From: Candidatus Latescibacterota bacterium
Lineage (GTDB): Bacteria; Krumholzibacteriota; Krumholzibacteriia; WVZY01; JAKEHA01
DNA length: 25,140 nucleotides
Direction of reading: 5' to 3'
Assembly: GCA_022615275.1 (NCBI GenBank)
Contig: JAKEHA010000039.1
Location: 1-25,140, forward strand
Shown here piece after piece: positions 6,579 through 15,400 of the stretch. A program made the translations under genes and the position numbers. Numbering within the stretch: the stretch's first letter is position 1; each line of letters begins with the position of its first letter. Under the pieces are notes generated by a model, which saw nothing but the letters and a program-made list of their open reading frames with translations, had not been told where the DNA came from and did not search any database.

Positions 6579-7460
6579 GTGCACCCGGAACGAACACGAG
6601 GCGCCGCCGTCCCCGCCCAACCGCGCCCGCGGTGGCGCACCGCCGTCGCGCGCGTGGCCGCCGGCATCGTCTTCGTCCCGCTCTTCATCATCATCACGCG
6701 CGCGGGCGGGTTCGCGTTCCTGGCCCTGATCGACCTCGTCATCGTGCTCGGGATGCTCGAGTTCTACGCGATGATGCGCGCCAAAGGCATGCATCCGTAC
6801 CGCGGCATCGGTGTCGCGTCCGGTATCACCTTGTCGACCTACATCTATTTTCGCAGCGGTCAGTACGCGAACTTCGTGTTCACGTTCATCCTGATCGCGC
6901 TGATGGGACTCGAACTCGCGCGCAAGGACAACCGGCGTGCCGCCTACCACGTCTCGACCACCATCTTCGGCGTGATCTACGTCGCGTATCTGTCGTCGCA
7001 CTTCGTTCTCTTGCGCGAACTCCCGAACGCGGTCGGAGTTCCCTACGAGCAGGGGGCCTCGTTCGTGTTCCTGGTGGTGGCGATGACGTGGGCCTCGGAC
7101 ACGGGCGCCTACACGGTGGGATCCCTGTTCGGATCGCACACGCTGCTCCCGCGCGTCTCGCGCCACAAGACGTGGGAAGGGGCGCTGGGCGGGGTGCTGT
7201 TCGGCGCTCTCGCGGGCTGGGTCTCGTCGGTCAGCTTCGCGGGCTACCTGAAGGCCTGGGAAGGCGTGGTCATGGGCGTCCTGGCCTCGCTCGTGGGGTT
7301 GCTGGGCGACCTGTTCGAGTCGATGCTCAAGCGCGACGCGGAGATCAAGGACACCTCGAACCTGATTCCGGGCCACGGGGGTGTCCTGGACCGATTTGAC
7401 AGTTTACTCTTCACCGCCCCTCTCATATACTACTTCCTCAAGTTCGTGATTTTTCAATAG
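6579..7460 (+). CDS. cdsA: Phosphatidate cytidylyltransferase (CDP-diglyceride synthase)
   Basis: The 293-residue integral membrane enzyme makes CDP-diacylglycerol from phosphatidate and CTP, the branch point for phospholipids. There are multiple hydrophobic segments from residue 24 on (ARVAAGIVFVPLFIII and later). The C-terminal CDP-alcohol signature runs 243-274: GDLFESMLKRDAEIKDTSN, then LIPGHGGVLDRFD. GTG 6579 has GGAG at 6568-6571 with 7-base spacing. The last 20 codons include TTA, ATA and AGT, unlike the rest of the gene. That patch reads as a promoter for the next gene (7403-7431). Confidence 0.95.
   Translation: MHPERTRGAAVPAQPRPRWRTAVARVAAGIVFVPLFIIITRAGGFAFLALIDLVIVLGMLEFYAMMRAKGMHPYRGIGVASGITLSTYIYFRSGQYANFVFTFILIALMGLELARKDNRRAAYHVSTTIFGVIYVAYLSSHFVLLRELPNAVGVPYEQGASFVFLVVAMTWASDTGAYTVGSLFGSHTLLPRVSRHKTWEGALGGVLFGALAGWVSSVSFAGYLKAWEGVVMGVLASLVGLLGDLFESMLKRDAEIKDTSNLIPGHGGVLDRFDSLLFTAPLIYYFLKFVIFQ
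7403..7431 (+). promoter_or_regulatory. Probable internal promoter for dxr-rseP inside the end of cdsA
   Basis: TTTACT (7403-7408) and TATACT (7426-7431) are separated by 17 bases, with 4/6 and 5/6 consensus matches. The implied start near 7438 leaves a 66-base leader before dxr. A perfect TTGACA (7396-7401) lies just upstream but would need a 24-base spacer to the same -10. The elements force rare codons TTA and ATA in cdsA, which supports selection for a non-coding signal. Confidence 0.5.
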
Positions 7461-7470
7461 GTTACAGCCA

Positions 7471-7496
7471 TGGGGCGGGCTGGAAGCGCCGTCCCA
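7471..7496 (+). promoter_or_regulatory. Hairpin in the cdsA-dxr gap
   Basis: TGGGGCGG (7471-7478) pairs with CCGTCCCA (7489-7496), giving 8 pairs with one G-U. The loop is GCTGGAAGCG. The only Shine-Dalgarno-like sequence before dxr, TGGAAG, lies in this loop. The stem ends 7 bases before the dxr ATG. No T-run follows, so it is unlikely to be a terminator. Control of dxr translation is possible but unproven. Confidence 0.4.
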
Positions 7497-7503
7497 AGCC
7501 AAC

Positions 7504-8673
7504 ATGAAACGAATCGTCGTCCTCGGGTCGACCGGCTCGATCGGTCGCAACGTCCTCGATGTCGTCCGGCGCCACCCGGATCAGTTCCGGGTGGTCGGTC
7601 TGGCCGCGCATCGCAACGTCGACGTGTTGCGCGCGCAGTGCGCGGACCACCCCGACGCGCGCTTCGTCGTGACCGACGCGGCCGCCGCCGCCGAGGTGGC
7701 CAACGATCCCGCGCGCCGCGCCGGACTCTCCGGCGTGGGCGAAGCGGCTCTCCTCGATCTCGTGCGCGACAGCGGCGCGGACCTGGTGGTCAACGCGCTG
7801 GTCGGCTTCGTCGGCCTGGCGCCCACACTGGCGGCACTCGAGGCCGGCATCCCGGTGGCCATCGCGAACAAGGAGTCGATCGTCGCCGGCGGCGAGCTGT
7901 TGATCGGCGCCGCGCGCACCGCGGGTGTCGAGATCGTGCCCATCGACAGCGAGCACGTCGCCATCGCGCAGTGCCTCGCGGGTAGCGCGCGCGCGGACGT
8001 CGAGTGCGTGATTCTGACCGCCTCGGGGGGTGCCTTGCGCGACCGCCATCCCGCCACGTTCGCGGAGGTCGCGGTGCGCGACGTCCTCGCGCACCCGACC
8101 TGGCGCATGGGTGCGAAGATCACCGTCGACAGCGCGACGCTGGTGAACAAGGGGCTCGAGATCATCGAGGCGCACTGGCTCTTCGGGCTGCCGTACGAAA
8201 AGATCGACGTCGTGATCCATCCCCAGTCCATCGTGCATTCCGTCGTGCGCTTCGTCGACGGATCGATGATCGCGCAGATGGCGACCCCCGACATGCGCAT
8301 TCCGATCCTGTACGCGCTCGCGTACCCGAATCGCCTGAAGTCGGACCTGGGCGCCCACGTGCTCGAGTTCCCGGCCTTGTCCTTCGCGCCCGTCGACGAG
8401 CGCCGCTACCCGTGCTTCCCTCTGGCGGTTGCCGCCGCGAAGTCGGGCGGGACCGCGCCCACGGTGTTGAGCGCCGCCAACGAGGTGGCCGTGGAGGCGT
8501 TCCTGGCCGGGCGGCTCCCGTACACCGCCATACCGGAGCTGATCGGGTCCGCGCTCGAGGCGCTGCCCGCGCGCGCCGTCGCCTCGCTCGACGACGTGGT
8601 CGCGGCGGACGACGAGGCGCGCCGCTGGATTCGCGAACACCACACGACCGCGACCCGCGGAGACGGGCGCTAG
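7504..8673 (+). CDS. dxr: 1-deoxy-D-xylulose-5-phosphate reductoisomerase
   Basis: The 389-residue product is the second enzyme of the MEP isoprenoid pathway, converting DXP to MEP with NADPH and a divalent metal. Marks: the NADPH loop VLGSTGSIGRN (6-16), IPVAIANKESIVAGG (116-130), metal ligands Asp148 and Glu150 in PIDSEHVAI, TASGGALRDR (172-181), and MGAKITVDSATLVNKGLEII (202-221) with Glu219 as the third ligand. The catalytic set is complete. The ATG has no well-placed ribosome binding site; the nearest GGAAG lies in the loop of an upstream hairpin. rseP starts 15 bases after the stop. Confidence 0.97.
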   Translation: MKRIVVLGSTGSIGRNVLDVVRRHPDQFRVVGLAAHRNVDVLRAQCADHPDARFVVTDAAAAAEVANDPARRAGLSGVGEAALLDLVRDSGADLVVNALVGFVGLAPTLAALEAGIPVAIANKESIVAGGELLIGAARTAGVEIVPIDSEHVAIAQCLAGSARADVECVILTASGGALRDRHPATFAEVAVRDVLAHPTWRMGAKITVDSATLVNKGLEIIEAHWLFGLPYEKIDVVIHPQSIVHSVVRFVDGSMIAQMATPDMRIPILYALAYPNRLKSDLGAHVLEFPALSFAPVDERRYPCFPLAVAAAKSGGTAPTVLSAANEVAVEAFLAGRLPYTAIPELIGSALEALPARAVASLDDVVAADDEARRWIREHHTTATRGDGR

Positions 8674-8688
8674 AACCGCGAGGCATCG

Positions 8689-10071
8689 ATGCTCACCACC
8701 ATTCTGGCCGGTCTCTTCGTCCTTGGCGTCGTCATCATCGTCCACGAGTTCGGCCACTTCATCGTTGCCAAGTTCTCGGGCGTCTACGTCAAGGTGTTCT
8801 CGATCGGATTCGGCAAGCGCTTGGTGCGCTGGCGGCGAGGCGAGACGGTGTACGCCGTCTCGGCGCTTCCGTTCGGCGGCTATGTGAAATTTGCGGGCGA
8901 GTCGGACCTCGCCGACGTGCCCCCTCCCGATCCGGACCATCCGCCGGGCCCGCTCGACGAGACGCCGGACTCCGAAATTCCGCGCGAGCGCTACTTCACG
9001 ACGCAGCGCAAACTGATCCGCGCCGCCATTTTGCTGGCGGGACCGTTCATGAACTACCTGCTCGCGGTGCTGCTCTTCGTCGGCGTGTACCTGGTGCAAG
9101 GCGTGAACGTGAATCCGACCACGCGCGTCGGCTTGGTGACGGCCGACGGGCCGGCCGCACTCGCGGGCATCGCAACCGGCGACAGCATACTGTCCATCGA
9201 CGGCGCTCGCGTCGAGGACTGGTACGACGTGGTGACGCTCCTCATCGACGAACCGTCGAAGCGCAAGACCCTCGTCGTGCGCCGCGGCGCACGCGAGCGC
9301 GAGATCCATCTCGAACCCAAGGTCGAGAAGCGGCAGGTTTCGATCGGCATGTTCGCCTTCGATCCGCCGCGGGTGGGTCGCGTCCAGAAGAACGGACCCG
9401 CGCACCGGGCCGGGATCGAGAACGGCGCGGTGATCGAGGCCATCAACGACACCTTGGTGACCACCTACGGCGACCTGGTGCGCATCATCAACGCGAACGC
9501 GAACAGGCCGCTCTATTTCCGCTGGGAGCTGGACGGGCTGGCGCACGCGGACACCATCGTGCCGGAGCCCAAGCAGGTATTGAAGCCGGGTACGACCTCG
9601 GAGCTCACGACGGTCGGGATCATCGGCATCCACCCGTACACGGAGCGGCGGCGCGAGGGCTTCTTCACGTCCATCGGCAACGGTTTTGCAGCCGCCAACG
9701 CGACCACGGCGCAGATCGTGGGGTACTTGGGGTTGCTCATTACGGGCCGCATGGGCGTTAGCACCTTGGGCGGGCCCATCACGATCACGCAGATGGCGGG
9801 TGACGTCGCGAACTGGGGTTTCGACTACCTGCTCAGCTTCCTGGCGTTCTTCAATATCAATCTGTGCGTGTTCAACCTGATCCCGCTCCTGCCGTTCGAC
9901 GGGGGCCACTTGGCGATCCTCGCCGTCGAGGGCGTCACGCGCCGCCCGCTCAACCGGCGCGTGCGCGATTGGCTGACGCAGGGCGGGTTCGTGCTCATCA
10001 TCCTGTTGATGGCGTTCGTCCTGGTCTTGGACCTGTCTCGGTGCGCGGGATCAACCCCGAGTGGATTCTGA
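8689..10071 (+). CDS. rseP: Site-2 protease RseP (inner-membrane zinc metalloprotease)
   Basis: The 460-residue product cleaves membrane-anchored regulators, and remnant signal peptides, within the inner membrane. The first helix carries the HEFGH zinc site (His19, Glu20, His23). The second conserved site is NLIPLLPFDGGHL (396-408), in which Asp404 is the expected third zinc ligand. This is a variant of the usual N-x-P-x-P-x-L-D-G with Phe before Asp. Two PDZ domains lie between, around VGLVTADGPAALAGIATGDS and VGRVQKNGPAHRAGIENGA. FGGYVKFAGE follows the first helix as usual. A proline-rich loop lies near residues 90-105. The start at 8689 has GCGAGG upstream. The 3' end overlaps a minus-strand gene by 21 bases. 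Confidence 0.96.
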   Translation: MLTTILAGLFVLGVVIIVHEFGHFIVAKFSGVYVKVFSIGFGKRLVRWRRGETVYAVSALPFGGYVKFAGESDLADVPPPDPDHPPGPLDETPDSEIPRERYFTTQRKLIRAAILLAGPFMNYLLAVLLFVGVYLVQGVNVNPTTRVGLVTADGPAALAGIATGDSILSIDGARVEDWYDVVTLLIDEPSKRKTLVVRRGAREREIHLEPKVEKRQVSIGMFAFDPPRVGRVQKNGPAHRAGIENGAVIEAINDTLVTTYGDLVRIINANANRPLYFRWELDGLAHADTIVPEPKQVLKPGTTSELTTVGIIGIHPYTERRREGFFTSIGNGFAAANATTAQIVGYLGLLITGRMGVSTLGGPITITQMAGDVANWGFDYLLSFLAFFNINLCVFNLIPLLPFDGGHLAILAVEGVTRRPLNRRVRDWLTQGGFVLIILLMAFVLVLDLSRCAGSTPSGF

Positions 10072-10422
10072 GGGCTGCGCACGCGGGTCTCCCATGCGCT
10101 CCTCGATGGCCTGGAAGACGAGGACCCAGCGCTCGGGGTTCGCGTTGAGCGCGGCGGTGGTGCGCGCGACGCGCACGGTGTCGATCTCGCCCGCCATGCG
10201 GTCGAGGAGACTGTCCGCGAGCTCGCGCTGGTGCGGGAACATCGCGCCCGCGCGCCGGACGCGGACGTAGGATTCGACGAGGTAGGCCTCGTCGGGCGAG
10301 AGCCCCGGGTCGGCGGGTTTCTCCTTGGAGTTGCAGGAAACCAAGAGGGCGAGCACCGCGGCGATCACGAGCGGCCGGAGCTTCACACGGGGGACGATGG
10401 GTCGAACGTCGCGCGCAGTCAT
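10051..10422 (-). CDS. Small hypothetical lipoprotein
   Basis: The 123-residue product is encoded opposite to all neighbours. A short hydrophobic segment LRPLVIAAVLALLVSC (15-30) ends in a lipobox, with Cys30 as the lipidation site. A charged linker (NSKEKPADPG) and a mostly helical domain follow (about 41-110), with LSPDEAYLVESYVRVRR and FPHQRELADSLLDRM. I do not recognise a family with certainty; size and layout recall DUF4296-like lipoproteins. A GTG at 10386 would give a more usual 18-residue signal and 111 residues in total. Neither start has a good ribosome binding site. A strong promoter lies at 10447-10476. The stop lies inside rseP. The position next to an Omp85 gene suggests an envelope role, by inference. 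Confidence 0.7.
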   Translation of the reverse strand: MTARDVRPIVPRVKLRPLVIAAVLALLVSCNSKEKPADPGLSPDEAYLVESYVRVRRAGAMFPHQRELADSLLDRMAGEIDTVRVARTTAALNANPERWVLVFQAIEERMGDPRAQPSESTRG

Positions 10423-10446
10423 ATGGAGACGACAGTGGTCGCTCGT

Positions 10447-10476
10447 TAGATACACCCGGCGGTGCAGCGGTGTCAA
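10447..10476 (-). promoter_or_regulatory. Minus-strand promoter for the small lipoprotein, overlapping the Omp85 start region
   Basis: Read on the minus strand, a perfect TTGACA (10476-10471) is followed after 18 bases by TATCTA (10452-10447). The implied start near 10440 is about 18 bases before the lipoprotein ATG. On the plus strand the same six bases read TAGATA, with TGGAGA (10424-10429) 17 bases upstream. This is a weak possible promoter for the Omp85 gene, so the two may compete. Confidence 0.5.
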
Positions 10477-10498
10477 GGCGTGGACGCCGGGCGCCGCG

Positions 10499-12412
10499 AT
10501 GGTCGCGATGCTGTGCGGTCTCGCGGCCACGGCGGGTCTCGCGCAGGCGCAGGAGACGCCCCCTCCCGAGGACGGGCCCGTCGTCTTCGTCAATCGCATC
10601 ACTATCGTCGGTAACGAGGGCGTCGCTAGCGACGTGCTCCGCGCCCGCATGCGCACCAAGGAGCCGTCTTTCTTCTCGATCCTGCGCAAACCCAAGTTCG
10701 ACCGCGAGCAAATCCAGCGCGACGCCGTCCAACTCGAGGCGTACTACCACGCCGTCGGCTACCCCGACGCCCAGGTTCGAGTCGAGCGCGTCGATTACTC
10801 GGAGAATGGACGTTTCGCCGACATTACTATTCGCGTGGTCGAGGGCGAGCCGATTCGGGTGCGGACGGTGAGCTTCCCGCGACCACTCGTCGTCGGCGAA
10901 GCCGAGTTGCGCAAGAAGCTCTTGCTGGCTCCCGGCAAGCCCTTCAACGCCTCGTTGCTCCAGACCGACGTCTATCGCATCAAGACCGAGCACTTCAATC
11001 TCGGCTACCTCGGTGTCGTCGTCGCCGATTCGACGGTGGTGGACGGCCGCGAGGTCGACATCCGTTTCATCGTCGATCCGGGGCAGCCGCTCAACGTGGG
11101 CGCCATCGCCGTCGAAGGCAACCGCGAGGTGCGCCTGGGCGTGATCGAGGCCGAGATCGAGCTCGAGCCCGGCGACGTGTGCCGCTTCGAAAAGGTCGTC
11201 AAGACGCAGCGCAACTTGTTCGAGACCGGGTTGTTCAACGTGGTCGACGTGGTGCCCGAAAACGTCGACCCGGTGCGGCAAACGGTCGACATTCGCATCC
11301 GCGTGCGCGAACGCAAGCAGTCGTGGATCGAGACCGGCTTCGGCGTGGGCAACGTGCTCGGGAGCCGCGTCTTCGCGGAGTGGGGCACGCGCAACCTGGT
11401 CGGCACGGGGCGCACGCTGCGCTTCAAGGCCCAGTACGCGTTCGACCTGTTCGCGGGCGACGACATCGACTTCGACGAGTTCGACGTCAGCAACACGTAC
11501 TCACGCTACGACGCGGTATTCGCGCAGCGTCGCATCTTCGGCATCAAGCTGGCCGCGGGCGTCAACGCCTTCCTCGAGGACGACAAGACGGTGCCCAACC
11601 TCGAGGTCGAGACGCAGGGTTTGACGTTCGGCGTCGCGCACAACTTCGGGCGTCCGCGCCCCGATTTCGGCTACGACACGGAAGTAGTGGGGAGCTTCTC
11701 GATCGAGAGCATCACGCGCCGCGAGTTCGGGCTCCCGGAAGAAGAATCGCGGTCCAATATTCTGGGTGGATCGCTGAGCCGCGACACGCGCGACTTCGTG
11801 CTCAACCCGAGGCGCGGCCGGTACCGCCTCCTCTCGGCCAGCGTGGCGGGCGGGATCCTGGGTGGAAAGAACGATTACTACTCGATTACTGGAAACGAGC
11901 AGCGCTATCACACGCGCGGCGGCTCGGTGCTCGCGTGGCGCGGCCGGGTGGGCTACTCGGCGGCGTACGGACGCTCCGACGCGGTCCCGGTCGAGGACCG
12001 ATTCTACTTGGGCGGTGGCAACTCGGTGCGCGGCTACGACGAAGCGAGCCTGGGACCCCGCACCGTCACGGGCACCGCCTCCACCGTCGACGGGGGAGAA
12101 TTCATGGCGCTCGCCAACGTCGAATTCCGCTACCCGCTCCCGCTTCTGGGCAAATGGAACTTCGCGGGCACCTTCTTCTTGGACGGTGGCAACGTGTGGG
12201 GGCGGGCTTCGGACGTGACGGCGAGCGATTTTCGCCTGACCACCGACGTCTCCGAGACCGAAGTGGACGACTTCCGGTACGGAATTGGCTTGGGCATTCG
12301 CTACAATACCCCCATCGGGCCCATTCGCGTGGACTACGGCTACCCCCTCAAGCCCGACATCTACACCGATGAGAACGGAACTTTCTATCTGAGCCTGGGT
12401 CAAATCTTCTAG
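10499..12412 (+). CDS. Omp85-family outer-membrane assembly protein with three POTRA domains (TamA/BamA-like)
   Basis: The product, 637 residues from ATG 10499, belongs to the Omp85 superfamily that inserts or helps insert outer-membrane proteins. A signal-like stretch (MLCGLAATAGLAQAQ) is followed by three POTRA domains, about 30-115 (NRITIVGNEGV), 118-195 (VRTVSFPRPL) and 198-272 (GAIAVEGNREV). The C-terminal barrel (about 275-637) contains the loop-6 motif VRGY (510-513) and ends in LSLGQIF with terminal Phe. Three POTRA domains and tamB 4 bases downstream fit TamA better than a canonical five-POTRA BamA, yet the place after rseP is where bamA often sits. The start is uncertain: ATG 10499 and ATG 10508 lack a basic n-region and a good ribosome binding site. 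ATG 10397, with GGGGG upstream, would give an over-long leader overlapping the lipoprotein gene. Confidence 0.9.
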   Translation: MVAMLCGLAATAGLAQAQETPPPEDGPVVFVNRITIVGNEGVASDVLRARMRTKEPSFFSILRKPKFDREQIQRDAVQLEAYYHAVGYPDAQVRVERVDYSENGRFADITIRVVEGEPIRVRTVSFPRPLVVGEAELRKKLLLAPGKPFNASLLQTDVYRIKTEHFNLGYLGVVVADSTVVDGREVDIRFIVDPGQPLNVGAIAVEGNREVRLGVIEAEIELEPGDVCRFEKVVKTQRNLFETGLFNVVDVVPENVDPVRQTVDIRIRVRERKQSWIETGFGVGNVLGSRVFAEWGTRNLVGTGRTLRFKAQYAFDLFAGDDIDFDEFDVSNTYSRYDAVFAQRRIFGIKLAAGVNAFLEDDKTVPNLEVETQGLTFGVAHNFGRPRPDFGYDTEVVGSFSIESITRREFGLPEEESRSNILGGSLSRDTRDFVLNPRRGRYRLLSASVAGGILGGKNDYYSITGNEQRYHTRGGSVLAWRGRVGYSAAYGRSDAVPVEDRFYLGGGNSVRGYDEASLGPRTVTGTASTVDGGEFMALANVEFRYPLPLLGKWNFAGTFFLDGGNVWGRASDVTASDFRLTTDVSETEVDDFRYGIGLGIRYNTPIGPIRVDYGYPLKPDIYTDENGTFYLSLGQIF

Positions 12413-12416
12413 TGGC

Positions 12417-15400
12417 ATGAGCGATTCCGTCCAGCAGGCAGGTCCGGAACGCCGCCGGAGCAACGTGCGGCGCATTTCCGCGGTTATCGCCGTGGTGATA
12501 TCGATCGCGTTGGCGGTCGTTGCTTACCACGAGAGCCGTATTCTGCCCGAGCGCATCGCCGGCTACATCAACCGGCACTACCTGGCGGGCACCCCCTTCG
12601 AGTTCTCCCTCGACGGGGTATCGGGGACGTTCGTGCGCCGCATCAATCTCAAGAACCCCGTGCTGCGCTACCACTCCCAAGAGGCGTCCTACAACGTCTT
12701 TCGCGCCGATCGCATCTCGGTCACGTACGAATTGGTCCCGGTATTCGCATTTCGCCTCCTCGTCGACGACGTCGAGCTCGAGAACGTGGTCATTCATTTG
12801 CGCCAGGATGAAGAGGGCCGCTTGATCCTCCCCGGCTCCGGCGTGCCCAAGCCGGGGGCGAAGAAGAAGGCGGTCTCGCCGGTGGTCGACGTGCGCCACT
12901 TTCGCATCAACGGGCTCGCGCTGACCTTCGGCGGCAACGAGACCCAGCTGGCCATTCGAGACGTCAACCTGGACGGCTCGTTCGCATACGAGCGCGGCGT
13001 GGGACGCGTCTCGATCGAAGAGGGCAAGGCCTACCTCATCGACACGCGTACCCCGGTCTCGGCGGTGCGATTGAACGCGCGCTCCGACTGGCGCAGCATC
13101 TTCGTCGACGACTTCGCGGTGAAGCTCGATTCGTCGTTCGTGATGGCGAAGGGCGAGTTCCGCGAGGGACGCTTCCAGGACGTCGAGCTGGTGTTGAATC
13201 CGATCTCGCTCGAAGAGCTCCACCAGCTGGGGCTGATTCCCGACGAGAAGGGCACCTTCGACGCGCGCATCTCGCTCTCGGGCACGGTCGATTCGCTCGG
13301 GGTGCGCGGGCGGGCAAGCGGCGAGGGGTTGGGTGTGGTGCTCGACGGCGTCGACTTCGACGGCCACGTGACGCCCGAGGCGCTCGATCTCGACCGCTTG
13401 GCCGGCAAGGTGTTCGGCTCCACGGTCGACGGTGCGTTTCGCATCGAGATCGAATCCGAGGACTTCGTGTTCGACGGTCGCGTCGAGGACCTCGACCTGG
13501 GGCGCGGGTTCATCGAAGACTCCGACCTGCCGCCCATGTCGCTCACCGGCCAGGTTCACGTCGAGCATACCAAGGCGGAGGGACGCTACCGGTGGCGTGG
13601 AGACCTCGAACGGGGCGTCATCGACGGCTACGAGACCTTCGAGGTGTCGGCCGAGGGGGTGTGGGTGGACGGTATCGGATTGACCATCGATCGCTTTTCG
13701 ACCGTGCGTCCCGACTATCGACTGGAGGGCACGGGCACCGTCGCCGACGGGGGCCCGGCCGACATCGTCTTCAAAGCCGACGGCACCGACTTCGGGTATT
13801 TCTGGCAACACTTCGAGTTGCCGCACGTGGGCGGGGCACTTTCCCTGACCGGACGGCTCGAGGGTCCGCTCGACGACTTCCAAGTCAACATGAACGGGAC
13901 CGTGCGCGACGTCGCATGGGAATTCACCGAGGTCGACAGCGGCACCGTGCAGGCGGAAGTGCGCCACGCGGGAACGCCCGCGCCCGAGGTCACGCTGTCG
14001 CTCTCGGGAAAGCGGGCGCGCGTCTACGGCCACCCGGTCCGGAACCCCTCGCTGCTGATGGACGTCGATACGACGTCGGTGCGCATCCACGACGTACGCG
14101 TGACGCGCAGCGACTCCGCCTTCGTCGCCGACTTCGACGTGGTGACGCGCGGGGAGCGCTCGCGCATCCTGCTGAAGCACGCGTCGTTGGAGACGCCGAA
14201 CGAGACCTGGTTGTCGACGGGCCCGTCGGTCATCGACGTGGGCGAGGACTTCGTGGCGGTCGACTCGCTGGTGCTCGCATCGGCGCGCGGCGAGTTCGGC
14301 ATCTCGGGAACCCGGCGCGTGTTCGCGCGCGAAATCGACGGACACGTGTGGGGACGCAATGTCAACCTCGCGATCTTCAGAGACGTGCTGCGGTGGCCGA
14401 TCGCGCTGGCGGGTCTGGCCACGTTCGATCTGCGCCTCGAGGGGGGCGAGGAGAACCCGCGTGCGCGCCTTTCGGCAGCGATTACGAAGGGATTGGTCGA
14501 CAGCGTCGCCTTCGACGCGGCGCGCGCCGACCTCGGCTTCGACGGCGAGCGCTATCGCTTGCACGAGCTGTGGATGCAGGAAAGCGACGACACGTTGTGG
14601 GCCCGGGGAGAGTGGGCGTGCGACGTTTCTCCGCGCGTGCTCGTGAGCGCGGACCGGCCGGCATCGTTCTGGCGCGCGCCCATCGCGGTGAGCGCGGAGG
14701 TGCGGCAGTACGATCTTTCGTCGCTGTTTCGCGCGATGCATCGCACCGCCGACCTGGCGTCGACCTATACCGGCACGGTGGCCATCGGCGGCACCTTGGA
14801 CGATCCCGAGCTGCGGACCGAGGGCGCGTTCCTGCCGCTCCCGGGTCCGGGACATCCGATCCCACCCACCACCATCGACGTCGCGTATCGGAACGGAGCG
14901 CTGCGCATCGTGCGTCTCGATGTCTCGCAGGTGGTGACCGCGCGCGCGACGGCCGTCGTTCCGATGCGGGTCTCGTTCCGCGACGGAGCCCACATCGAGA
15001 CAGAGCGTCCGATGGAGGTGACCCTGGAGATCGATCCGCTACCGGGCGACGCGCTGTCGAACTTCACGCCCTACGTCAAAGGCGTCTCGAACCTGAGGGG
15101 CGTGCTTTCGGGGCGGGTCGAGGCCAGCGGTACGCCTTCGTCGCCGCGCTTGACCGGGGCGCTTGCTCTCGCGCGCGGCGAACTGCGTGTGGCCGGCGTG
15201 CAAGAAGGAGCCACCAACATCACGATGCGCGTGGACTTCGTCGACGACGTGATTCGACTGACGTCGCTCAGCGCGGCATCGGGGAAGAAGGGTTCGCTGG
15301 TGGGGACGGGATGGGCGCGCGTGTCGAACTACCGCCTGGTCGATTACCAGGTGGACGTCGCCGCACGCGAGTTCCCGCTGTACTCGATTCCGGACGTGGA

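Noticed and set aside
7462..9909. 815-codon minus-strand open frame opposite dxr and rseP
   Set aside because: The sequence is rich in Arg, His, Asp and Val, as expected from the complement of G+C-rich codons. It covers two well-identified genes with complete catalytic residues.
12348..14993. 881-codon minus-strand open frame opposite tamB
   Set aside because: It has the same compositional character, no recognisable domain, and lies opposite a clear TamB.
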